Shown: positions 1-4,880 of the stretch, in pieces
Layout: each line of letters opens with the position of its first letter
Numbering within the stretch: the stretch's first letter is position 1
Source: Candidatus Gerdarchaeota archaeon
Lineage (GTDB): Archaea; Asgardarchaeota; Heimdallarchaeia; JABLTI01
DNA length: 5,455 nt
Reading direction: 5' to 3'
Assembly (NCBI GenBank): GCA_016839405.1
Contig: JAEOUJ010000462.1
Location: forward strand, 1 to 5,455
The notes under the pieces: model-generated
Seen by the model: only the letters and a program-made list of their open reading frames with translations
Databases searched by the model: none
Told to the model about the DNA's origin: nothing
Position numbers and translations under genes: made by a program

Positions 1-1
1 C

Positions 2-193
2 AATTACAATACAGATCCAAACAATATAGATACAGATGACGATGGTTATACTGATAAAGAAGAAATAGATAAGGGGACTGATCCCCTAAATCCAGATAGT
101 TATCCAAAACGTTTAGGTTTTGCACTTACATATGTTATAGTTTGTTCTTTCTGTGCCTTCTTAGTAATTCTATTTATTAAAAAGAGGAAATAA
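2..193 (+). CDS. 3' end of a membrane-anchored surface protein with a thrombospondin type 3-like Ca-binding repeat
   Basis: Only the last 63 residues are visible; the frame is open to the left edge, so the start is outside the window. Residues 5-35 form an acidic stretch, DPNNIDTDDDGYTDKEE followed by GTDPLNPDSYP. This fits the D-x-D-x-D-G-x-x-D-x-x-E calcium loop of thrombospondin type 3 repeats. Residues 39-60 are a hydrophobic transmembrane helix, and the chain ends in a short basic tail, KKRK. Together these suggest an extracellular, calcium-stiffened stalk anchored in the membrane by its C-terminus, with the basic tail in the cytoplasm. The enzymatic or binding head, if any, is not visible, so the function cannot be named. 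The gene converges on the winged-helix gene to its right, with a hairpin overlapping the stop codon. I am confident of the frame and architecture and unsure of the role. Confidence 0.8.
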   Translation, partial: NYNTDPNNIDTDDDGYTDKEEIDKGTDPLNPDSYPKRLGFALTYVIVCSFCAFLVILFIKKRK

Positions 194-213
194 AATTTCT
201 CTTTTTCCTTTTT
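179..213. terminator. Hairpin plus T-run, probable bidirectional terminator between convergent genes
   Basis: Bases 179-191 (AAAAAGAGGAAAT) pair with 195-206 (ATTTCTCTTTTT), giving 12 pairs with one bulged G at 187 and a 3-base AAA loop. The left arm overlaps the TAA stop of the surface protein gene. On the plus strand the right arm leads into CC and six T. On the minus strand the other arm is also T-rich and lies 19-46 bases beyond the regulator stop. Archaeal termination mainly needs a T-run; the hairpin serving both strands suggests a shared terminator. Confidence 0.6.
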
Positions 214-224
214 TAATCAAATCT

Positions 225-863
225 CTATTCTGGGCAACATTCCTTAATTTCTTTTTCTACATCTAGCTCTAGGATTAAAGCTAACCAACCAGAATATTCA
301 ATCATTTGACTTACTAAATCCCAATCGACATCAGATATTTTTTTCAAAATTTCTTTATCAGCATTTTCTAACATCTCAACCAAAAGTTTTTCTTTTATGC
401 CATCAAAACGAGTTAATAACTTTTTAATACCTTCAGATGATGAGACTCTGTCACTATATTTTCCATGAAGTAACTCAAAAATAGCTTCAAATAATTTTTC
501 TACTTTTTCTTTTCCCATTTTCTCTTCTTTGTGTTTCAATCCCATAGCTAAAAATATCTTTGCAGTTCGTATATAGATTGTTTCACTTTGAAGTTCTTTT
601 TCATCCAATGATTTTATTCTCTTTCCTGCTCTGGCGACTAGTTTAAGATCTATTAAATCTTTTAAATAACGATAAATTGATTTATCCGATTTTTTCATAT
701 CATGCTTTTCAAATTCTTCTACTAGGTCATTAACAGTCATAGGTCCTTTTCTAAGTACTTTTATTATTAAATGATAATTCTCATCAGCGTATACTTTTGC
801 CATAACATTTTCATCTGGAACCGCAACGATTTTTTGTTTATATGTAATTATGTCTTGACTCAT
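225..863 (-). CDS. Winged helix-turn-helix transcriptional regulator
   Basis: This is a 212-residue protein from ATG at 863. A GTG at 872 would add three residues, but the Shine-Dalgarno GGTGA (873-869) overlaps that GTG and lies 5 bases before the ATG, so the ATG is preferred. Residues 28-106 look like a winged helix of the ArsR-like kind: helix 1 around ADENYHLIIKVLRKG, helix 2 around TVNDLVEEFEKH, recognition helix around SDKSIYRYLKDLIDLKLV, then a basic wing (ARAGKRIKS) and a strand (ETIYIRT). Residues 107-212 are helical and acidic, likely for dimerisation or sensing, and end in a vicinal Cys pair (C209-C210). It probably acts as a cytoplasmic DNA-binding repressor or activator. The DNA before it carries repeated TGAGAATA half-sites, including one at its own predicted start of transcription, so autoregulation is plausible. 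The ligand and exact family are not recognised. Confidence 0.85.
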   Translation of the reverse strand: MSQDIITYKQKIVAVPDENVMAKVYADENYHLIIKVLRKGPMTVNDLVEEFEKHDMKKSDKSIYRYLKDLIDLKLVARAGKRIKSLDEKELQSETIYIRTAKIFLAMGLKHKEEKMGKEKVEKLFEAIFELLHGKYSDRVSSSEGIKKLLTRFDGIKEKLLVEMLENADKEILKKISDVDWDLVSQMIEYSGWLALILELDVEKEIKECCPE

Positions 864-868
864 TTTAG

Positions 869-873
869 TCACC
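869..873 (-). promoter_or_regulatory. Shine-Dalgarno site deciding the regulator start
   Basis: The minus strand reads GGTGA CTAAA ATG. GGTGA matches the anti-Shine-Dalgarno of archaeal 16S rRNA and is 5 bases from the ATG at 863. The competing GTG start at 872 lies inside this site and would have no ribosome binding site of its own. Confidence 0.6.
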
Positions 874-889
874 TTTTTAACATTTTATT

Positions 890-928
890 TATTCTCAATA
901 TATTATATTGTATTCTTAAATATTTAAA
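890..928 (-). promoter_or_regulatory. Promoter and operator region of the winged-helix regulator
   Basis: On the minus strand a TATA-like box TTTAAATATTTAAG occupies 928-915, centred near 922. The usual archaeal spacing of about 26 bases puts the transcription start near 896, giving a leader of about 33 bases. That start falls on TGAGAATA (897-890 on the minus strand), an exact copy of the half-site of the palindrome at 1011-1027. A near copy, TATTCTTA, lies at 911-918, in direct repeat with TATTCTCA at 890-897 and 21 bases (two helical turns) away. A separate 7-1-7 palindrome CAATATATTATATTG fills 896-910. The start site is predicted from spacing only. Confidence 0.5.
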
Positions 929-975
929 TGTTGTTCTAATTTTGATAGAATCAATTCTTTATGTTTGATATTTAA

Positions 976-994
976 TTTCTCATTTTTTGAGAAA
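976..994. promoter_or_regulatory. Inverted repeat, probable upstream operator
   Basis: TTTCTCA (976-982) and TGAGAAA (988-994) are perfect inverted 7-base arms around TTTTT. The repeat lies directly before the TATA box of the forward promoter and overlaps its purine-rich BRE region. It shares the TGAGAA core with the palindrome at 1011-1027, but here the cores face outward around a 5-base spacer. It is probably a binding site for the neighbouring winged-helix protein, which is inference. Confidence 0.5.
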
Positions 995-1007
995 AGTTTA
1001 TATATAA
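990..1007 (+). promoter_or_regulatory. Strong BRE/TATA promoter reading rightward
   Basis: AGAGAAAAG followed by TTTATATATAAG is a textbook archaeal purine-rich BRE plus TATA box, with the TATA centre near 1002. Transcription would start near 1027-1029, just after the 1011-1027 palindrome and 25 or so bases before the short frame at 1053. It is one of the best promoter matches in the window, yet no long gene lies downstream before the T-run at 1315. That points to a short transcript, either small genes or an RNA. Confidence 0.65.
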
Positions 1008-1010
1008 GTC

Positions 1011-1027
1011 TGAGAATAATATTCTCA
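1011..1027. promoter_or_regulatory. Perfect 17-bp palindrome, probable operator
   Basis: TGAGAATAATATTCTCA is an 8-1-8 perfect inverted repeat placed between the TATA box and the predicted transcription start. A protein bound there would block RNA polymerase, so it reads as a repressor operator. The same 8-base half-site recurs at 890-897 in the regulator's own promoter, and its TGAGAA core recurs in the inverted repeat at 976-994. Confidence 0.6.
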
Positions 1028-1052
1028 AACAATAAGATTGGTGTAAGAAAAA

Positions 1053-1157
1053 ATGATTAATAAAAAAATAAACACGAAAAAAATTGGTTGGAAAAAAATT
1101 GAACAAATCCATAAAACTGAAGTTATTATGGCTTTATATTCAATAAATTATAACTAA
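1053..1157 (+). CDS. Possible small protein, 34 residues
   Basis: ATG at 1053 opens a 34-codon frame encoding a Lys- and Ile-rich peptide (7 Lys, 7 Ile). It begins MINKKINTKKIGWKK and ends VIMALYSINYN at TAA 1155-1157. A modest GGTG (1040-1043) lies 9 bases before the start, and the frame begins about 25 bases after the predicted start of transcription. Its stop is 20 bases before the better-supported second short frame. I see no signal peptide and no known motif. In such AT-rich DNA a 34-codon frame can arise by chance, so the main support is position behind a strong promoter. The region could instead be an untranslated leader or a small RNA. Confidence 0.35.
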   Translation: MINKKINTKKIGWKKIEQIHKTEVIMALYSINYN

Positions 1158-1164
1158 AAAAACT

Positions 1165-1170
1165 GGAGGA
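1165..1170 (+). promoter_or_regulatory. Strong Shine-Dalgarno for the 30-residue frame
   Basis: GGAGGA lies 7 bases before the ATG at 1178, which is near-ideal spacing. It is the strongest ribosome binding site I see on the plus strand here, and it is the main reason to treat the short frame after it as a real gene. Confidence 0.6.
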
Positions 1171-1177
1171 AAAATCT

Positions 1178-1270
1178 ATGAAGAAAAACTGCAAACGAGA
1201 AATAAAAAATGAACTCAAAAAGTTTCAGGATAAAGCAAGAATAAAATTCACATTAATGACAGGGCGATAA
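1178..1270 (+). CDS. Probable small basic protein, 30 residues
   Basis: ATG at 1178 opens a 30-codon frame ending at TAA 1268-1270. The peptide starts MKKNCKREIKNELKKFQDKAR and ends IKFTLMTGR. It is strongly basic, with 8 Lys and 3 Arg, and residues 5-23 could form a charged helix. Such a peptide might bind nucleic acid or a protein partner; no family is recognised. Support comes from the GGAGGA ribosome binding site 7 bases upstream, the regulated promoter at 990-1007, and a T-run that ends the transcript shortly after. Part of the coding sequence (1232-1245) is complementary to the bases just before that T-run, so the message may fold back on itself. A non-coding role for the transcript cannot be excluded. 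Confidence 0.5.
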   Translation: MKKNCKREIKNELKKFQDKARIKFTLMTGR

Positions 1271-1321
1271 TGTCCTTAAAAAATGACTTTTTATTTTGGG
1301 GGATTTATTCTTGCTTTTTTT
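1232..1321 (+). terminator. Long-range fold-back and T-run ending the short-ORF transcript
   Basis: AAAGCAAGAATAAA (1232-1245) and TTTATTCTTGCTTT (1304-1317) are perfect 14-base inverted arms enclosing 58 bases. A run of seven T (1315-1321) overlaps the right arm. Inside the loop is a weaker hairpin, TAAAAA (1277-1282) with TTTTTA (1288-1293). The T-run alone would serve as an archaeal terminator. The long arm pairing is unusual because the left arm lies within the 30-codon frame, so folding could couple translation to termination or protect the 3' end. Confidence 0.5.
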
Positions 1322-1370
1322 ATTTATTATCTGATAAATTTTACTTAAACTTATTTTCAATCATTTATTA

Positions 1371-1389
1371 GGAAAAGCTTTTATTTACT
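1371..1389 (+). promoter_or_regulatory. Candidate promoter for the Sm-like gene
   Basis: GGAAAAG followed by CTTTTATTTACT resembles a BRE plus a weak TATA box, centred near 1383, which predicts a start of transcription near 1409. A second possible box, CTTTTTAAG at 1442-1450, would start transcription near 1472, after the ATG at 1456 but before the ATG at 1501. The second option would fit the shorter Sm-like protein. The rest of 1322-1455 shows only a 16-codon frame at 1399-1449 and no RNA gene. Confidence 0.3.
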
Positions 1390-1500
1390 AAAAATTCAAT
1401 GAAAAGAGTATATCGTGTTGAATTGTTTGAATATTCAGTAGCTTTTTAAGTTAAGATGTTTCAACATTCAATGCATTCAAAAAGGAAGATGAATATATAT

Positions 1501-1743
1501 ATGTCAACAATCAACTCCCATCCTATAAACCGCTTACGTAAAGAACACAATAACTTTATTGGAATTAGATTAAAAGATGGTCGAGAATTTCGAGGTTACC
1601 TTGATGCACAAGACCAACATATGAACATGGTTTTACGTAATGCTATTGAATATTATAAAGGAGAGAAAATCGCTTCTTTTGGTCAAATTTTCATTAGAGG
1701 TAATAATATTCTTTGGGTACAGATAGAGCTTTCACCTGAATGA
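1501..1743 (+). CDS. Sm-like archaeal RNA-binding protein (SmAP/LSm)
   Basis: This 80-residue protein has both Sm motifs. Sm1 spans residues 20-45 (IGIRLKDGREFRGYLDAQDQHMNMVL) and Sm2 residues 63-73, with the RG pair at R66-G67. The uridine-binding residues known for the family, H40 and N42 of the HMN triad and R66 of Sm2, are all present. Archaeal Sm proteins form heptameric rings that bind U-rich RNA and take part in RNA processing and turnover. ATG at 1501 is chosen because MSTINSHPINRL aligns with the usual N-terminus and gives the usual length of about 75-80. Its only ribosome site is GGAAG, 12 bases away. Starts at 1456, 1471 or 1489 would add a 4-15 residue basic extension. The gene converges on the DUF460 gene. 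Confidence 0.92.
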   Translation: MSTINSHPINRLRKEHNNFIGIRLKDGREFRGYLDAQDQHMNMVLRNAIEYYKGEKIASFGQIFIRGNNILWVQIELSPE

Positions 1744-1770
1744 ATGCTAATCTGTTGTCTCTTATCCTCG

Positions 1771-1790
1771 TTTATAATTAATTAAAAATC
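1771..1790. terminator. T-rich convergent intergenic stretch, weak terminator
   Basis: Between the stops of the Sm-like and DUF460 genes, this stretch reads TTTATAATTAATT on the plus strand and GATTTTTAATTAATT on the minus strand. Both are T-rich enough to end archaeal transcription weakly. Apart from the short AATTAATT dyad there is no strong hairpin, so the call is tentative. Confidence 0.3.
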
Positions 1791-1806
1791 AAATGAAATT
1801 AGGTTT

Positions 1807-3981
1807 TTAATCTTCATCAATTTCTTTTGTACGAATGATTTTTCTTGGTTGTATTGGTTTATCACTATCTCTTTTGCTTCTCCTTTCATTTTGATAGATT
1901 TGTTCTAATTCTTGTTTTCTTTTGTTTTGATATTCTGCAATTAATGTACCAAGTTTTTCCTCAGTTTTTTCACCCAGAATTTTTTGTCTTTGACCTTCCC
2001 AATCAAATAATGCTTGTTGAAATTCATCATAATATGTTACAGCTATATCATCAATTTGACGTATTGGCATTTGGAAAAGAACAGGAACATTTGCTTCTAA
2101 GAAAGCTTCCATTGCTTTATTGGATATATTATTTTTCAAACAAACAACTGCTTTGACTTCTCGTTCTATTAACATCTCTGCTGTTCTTTGTCCACCACCT
2201 GATGGATCTACTAGCAAAACTACATCAAAAGGTTCAATATTCATTCTTTCAATAGTCTTTTCAATTCCTTCTCTTGAAAATTCAAAAACTACTTTCATAG
2301 GTACAACAATTTGACCTGATCCCATTACTATCATTCGTTTTAAGTCTGAAATAATTCCTTTTACCTTTATTAATTCACTATCAAGTGATTTTACTTTAGT
2401 TCGTAAGAATTTTAACTCATCATCCCTAGTTTTGATAGCTCGATCTCGCTTCAAATCTTGGGTTTGTTGTCGTGATATTTTTTCAATTCGTCTCTTTAAA
2501 TCCCGAATCTCTCTTTGTGATTCGATATTTCGTTCATTCAAAGATTCATTCATATCTTCTAGATTTTCTATATGCTTGGTTTGTCTTTGTCCCATCTCTT
2601 TTAGGGCATCTATTTTATCTTGCAATTCTTGTTCATTTTCAGTTAATTTTACTTCTTCTTTCAACTTAATTTCTATTGGTTCTATTTTTGTTTCTTGTTT
2701 TCTAATATCATCAATTGCTTCTTGGATATTTAATTCATCTTTTATTACTAGCTGTTTTACTTTATTTCGTAATTTGATTTCATTAGGTTCTTTAAGCGTT
2801 TTATTTATCCTATCTAGAATTGGTTGAAATTTATTATATGCTTTAATTGCAGCGAAAAGAGCATCTCGTTTATGAGCTCCTTTGATTTTCACATTTGCTG
2901 CATTAGTGAAATCATTGACAACTTGATTTTTTTCATCAGAGCTATAAAGTTTATCTGGATAATATAGTGAAGTATTTAACATTTTGGCAATTTTATCAAC
3001 AAAATCAGGCGGAGGGCGAACATCAGCAGCAACAATTGTAGGATCGCCTAATAATGTTATTTTCCTAATAATATCTCCTCGTGCTGCACTTTTTAAGGAA
3101 TCAACCATAAGCAACTTACCAGCTAAATTCAAAACAGCAATGCCTGTGTTGTGTCCAGGATCAATTCCAACTATTAATCCTCTATCAGATTTTCTTTGTA
3201 CTCCTGCTGTTACTTTTCTTCTTCCACCTACTGCTGGTATAAATTCTAATCGTTTCTTTCGAATTGGTGATACACTAACTCTTGATAACTCCCCTTTGAA
3301 TGGTTTCACAACTTTTCGAACATTTACTAGAGATGTATACACACGAAAAACTGCATTATCATATCCATATTCAGTTTTTCTTACTTCAAGATCAAAATCA
3401 AATTTATGATCTTGTAATTGTTTTTCAATATCTCTTGTTAGTGTTAAAATCTCTCCTCTCATTTTTCTAGAATATCTTTGTTGTGACCATCCTCCAGGGC
3501 CAATTGATCTTGATCTTGAAATTTTGATTTCAGTTTCTTCTTCGAAAGGCATTAAAATATAACCAACATCTTTTTCAGCCAATCTACATACGATTTCAGC
3601 ACTTTGAAGAGAACTTGCATGTTGTGAGGGATATGTTATATTATTTCTCCTAGCTAATCTATTTAAAGGTTCAAAACCATCTGGTGGAGCACCTGTTACT
3701 TGTATTATTTTAGTCTCTATTGGCAATTGACTACAAAATTTAATCACTTTAGCTGAATTTGATTCTAATTCGAAAATATTGTCTACACCTAAGTATTTTG
3801 GCTCATATCTTTTGCAGAGTTTTATTAAATTCTTTAGTGAAATGGAATCATGAGTTTCAATTATTTTTCCATTATCCATAACAACTGCTGCAAATCTATT
3901 GGAAGTAGTTGATGATAATTTTTGACTTGAGGTTCCAGCTAAAATATCAATACCTATAATTTTAGACAAACGATAAAGCAC
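1807..3981 (-). CDS. DUF460 (COG2433) protein: RuvC/RNase H-fold predicted nuclease with long coiled coil
   Basis: This is a 724-residue protein of the archaeal DUF460 family, described as a possible RuvC/YqgF-type nuclease; its substrate is unknown. Residues 7-98 form an RNase H-like domain with GID (D12) and GVD (D67). Residues 160-260 are basic, with a GGWSQQRYSRKMRG segment. Residues 268-385 are a second, better-kept RuvC-like domain: GIDPGHNTGIAV (D274), AAD (D320) and AHKRDALFAA (H370, D373), so the expected acidic residues are present. Residues 390-550 are a charged coiled coil. Residues 555-645 form the family's C-terminal domain with DPSGGG (592-597), followed by a basic tail. The start is GTG at 3981; an in-frame stop lies 9 bases upstream, and GGAG runs straight into the GTG. 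TTG at codon 5 is the other option. It lies 66 bases after the ParA-like gene, perhaps with its own promoter. Confidence 0.9.
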   Translation of the reverse strand: MLYRLSKIIGIDILAGTSSQKLSSTTSNRFAAVVMDNGKIIETHDSISLKNLIKLCKRYEPKYLGVDNIFELESNSAKVIKFCSQLPIETKIIQVTGAPPDGFEPLNRLARRNNITYPSQHASSLQSAEIVCRLAEKDVGYILMPFEEETEIKISRSRSIGPGGWSQQRYSRKMRGEILTLTRDIEKQLQDHKFDFDLEVRKTEYGYDNAVFRVYTSLVNVRKVVKPFKGELSRVSVSPIRKKRLEFIPAVGGRRKVTAGVQRKSDRGLIVGIDPGHNTGIAVLNLAGKLLMVDSLKSAARGDIIRKITLLGDPTIVAADVRPPPDFVDKIAKMLNTSLYYPDKLYSSDEKNQVVNDFTNAANVKIKGAHKRDALFAAIKAYNKFQPILDRINKTLKEPNEIKLRNKVKQLVIKDELNIQEAIDDIRKQETKIEPIEIKLKEEVKLTENEQELQDKIDALKEMGQRQTKHIENLEDMNESLNERNIESQREIRDLKRRIEKISRQQTQDLKRDRAIKTRDDELKFLRTKVKSLDSELIKVKGIISDLKRMIVMGSGQIVVPMKVVFEFSREGIEKTIERMNIEPFDVVLLVDPSGGGQRTAEMLIEREVKAVVCLKNNISNKAMEAFLEANVPVLFQMPIRQIDDIAVTYYDEFQQALFDWEGQRQKILGEKTEEKLGTLIAEYQNKRKQELEQIYQNERRSKRDSDKPIQPRKIIRTKEIDED

Positions 3982-4003
3982 TCCACATTAACATAAGTAC
4001 ATT

Positions 4004-4014
4004 GATTTTAATAA
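4004..4014 (-). promoter_or_regulatory. Candidate TATA box for a leaderless DUF460 transcript
   Basis: The minus strand reads TTATTAAAATC here, with the A/T-rich core centred near 4010. The usual spacing places transcription start near 3984, within a few bases of the GTG at 3981. That would give a leaderless or nearly leaderless message and explain why the GGAG next to the GTG is too close to act as a normal ribosome site. No clear purine-rich BRE precedes it, so co-transcription with the ParA-like gene remains possible. Confidence 0.3.
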
Positions 4015-4047
4015 GGAAAAAATCTTTCCATAACTTAAAAGATAAAA

Positions 4048-4866
4048 TTAATCAACAATTTGGTTTGTCAAATCATTGTGAATTTTTTCAGCAATTGCAT
4101 TTATTACAATTGGAAATTCAGTTTCTTCTTGGTCAATTATCATTTTACCAAATAACATATTCAAAGCTATTGAACAATTACAATGTAAAATACCAATAGT
4201 ATCTACTTCTAGTCTTTTTTGAAAATGCTTTTTCCATTGATTAATTAATTTGCTTGGTGTACCTGGAACAACTTGATTAAAAACTATATAATCTTTTCTT
4301 TTTACAATTCCAAGCATTGAATATAATTCTTTTAATAAGAAAGTTGTACCAGCAATGCCATATTTATTTGGTCTTAAAACTATAACAGTAGCATCAGCGA
4401 TGATTATTGAATTTATTGATGCAAGATTAAGAGAAGGTGAAGTATCCATAATAACATAATCATAACCTAATTTCTCAAATTCAGCTTTTGTAATAAATAA
4501 TTTTTTTAGAGCATTAGAATGAAAGGTTTTATCCATACTCAGTAATCCTTCGCCAAATTTAGGTTTTGAATTAGCAAAAATTAAATCTAAATTATTATGT
4601 ATTCTAGAATTAATGGGCAATTCTTTTGGTTGTGGGGATTCATTATCTTGATCTTTATTATTAAGCTCATATTCAAATAAATCATTAAAACAGAATTTTG
4701 GCTTTAAACCAGTAAAAATACTTTCGAATGTTGGAGCATTTAAATCAGCATCTATAGCTAATACACGGAATCCTTTCTCAGCAAGACTCATAGCCACATT
4801 TAACGCTACGGTTGTTTTTCCAGTACCACCCTTATACGAATGGAAAACAATAACTTTCATTCTCAC
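4048..4866 (-). CDS. ParA/MinD-family P-loop ATPase
   Basis: This 272-residue protein has the deviant Walker A motif KGGTGKTT (residues 12-19) with signature lysine K12 and K17. A switch I-type IDADLNAPT follows (D39, D41), and Walker B is YVIMDTSPS with D141. Such ATPases dimerise on ATP and position cargo on DNA or membranes, as in partition (ParA, SegA), MinD or flagellar placement. No clear amphipathic membrane-binding helix closes the C-terminus, which favours a ParA-like over a MinD-like mode. A CNC motif (C229, C231) lies near the end; I recall similar cysteines in archaeal relatives, but did not check. A poorly conserved polar insert spans 68-85. The start is GTG at 4866, 6 bases after GGAG (4876-4873); ATG at 4860 is the alternative. 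It directly follows the winged-helix gene (14-base gap), so they are probably co-transcribed. Confidence 0.9.
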   Translation of the reverse strand: MRMKVIVFHSYKGGTGKTTVALNVAMSLAEKGFRVLAIDADLNAPTFESIFTGLKPKFCFNDLFEYELNNKDQDNESPQPKELPINSRIHNNLDLIFANSKPKFGEGLLSMDKTFHSNALKKLFITKAEFEKLGYDYVIMDTSPSLNLASINSIIIADATVIVLRPNKYGIAGTTFLLKELYSMLGIVKRKDYIVFNQVVPGTPSKLINQWKKHFQKRLEVDTIGILHCNCSIALNMLFGKMIIDQEETEFPIVINAIAEKIHNDLTNQIVD

Positions 4867-4872
4867 TTATTT

Positions 4873-4876
4873 CTCC
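4873..4876 (-). promoter_or_regulatory. Shine-Dalgarno supporting the GTG start of the ParA-like gene
   Basis: GGAG on the minus strand is 6 bases from GTG at 4866 and 12 from ATG at 4860, so the GTG is the better start. The site fills the 14-base gap after the upstream gene's stop, as expected inside an operon. Confidence 0.5.
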
Positions 4877-4880
4877 AAAT

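Noticed and set aside
942..954. TTGAT-AGA-ATCAA dyad as a third operator type
   Set aside because: It is a 5-3-5 repeat with no match to the other sites, and such short dyads are expected by chance in AT-rich DNA.
771..968. A 65-codon plus-strand frame across the regulator start and promoter
   Set aside because: It overlaps the regulator's coding start and its promoter, is rich in Ile, Leu, Phe and Tyr as expected of AT-rich noise, and has no ribosome site.
1399..1449. A 16-codon frame before the Sm-like gene as a gene in its own right
   Set aside because: It is too short, has no Shine-Dalgarno and shows no motif. It is kept only as an observation on the Sm-like start.
2984..3409. A 141-codon plus-strand frame opposite the DUF460 gene
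   Set aside because: It lies wholly inside the antisense of a well-supported coding region with recognisable RuvC motifs, and its product has no recognisable domain. Other plus-strand frames at 1845-2827 and 4840-5190 are rejected for the same reason.
4015..4029. A GGAAA/TTTCC hairpin between the ParA-like and DUF460 genes as a terminator
   Set aside because: It has only 5 pairs around a 5-base loop and no long T-run follows it on the minus strand, so it is too weak to call.
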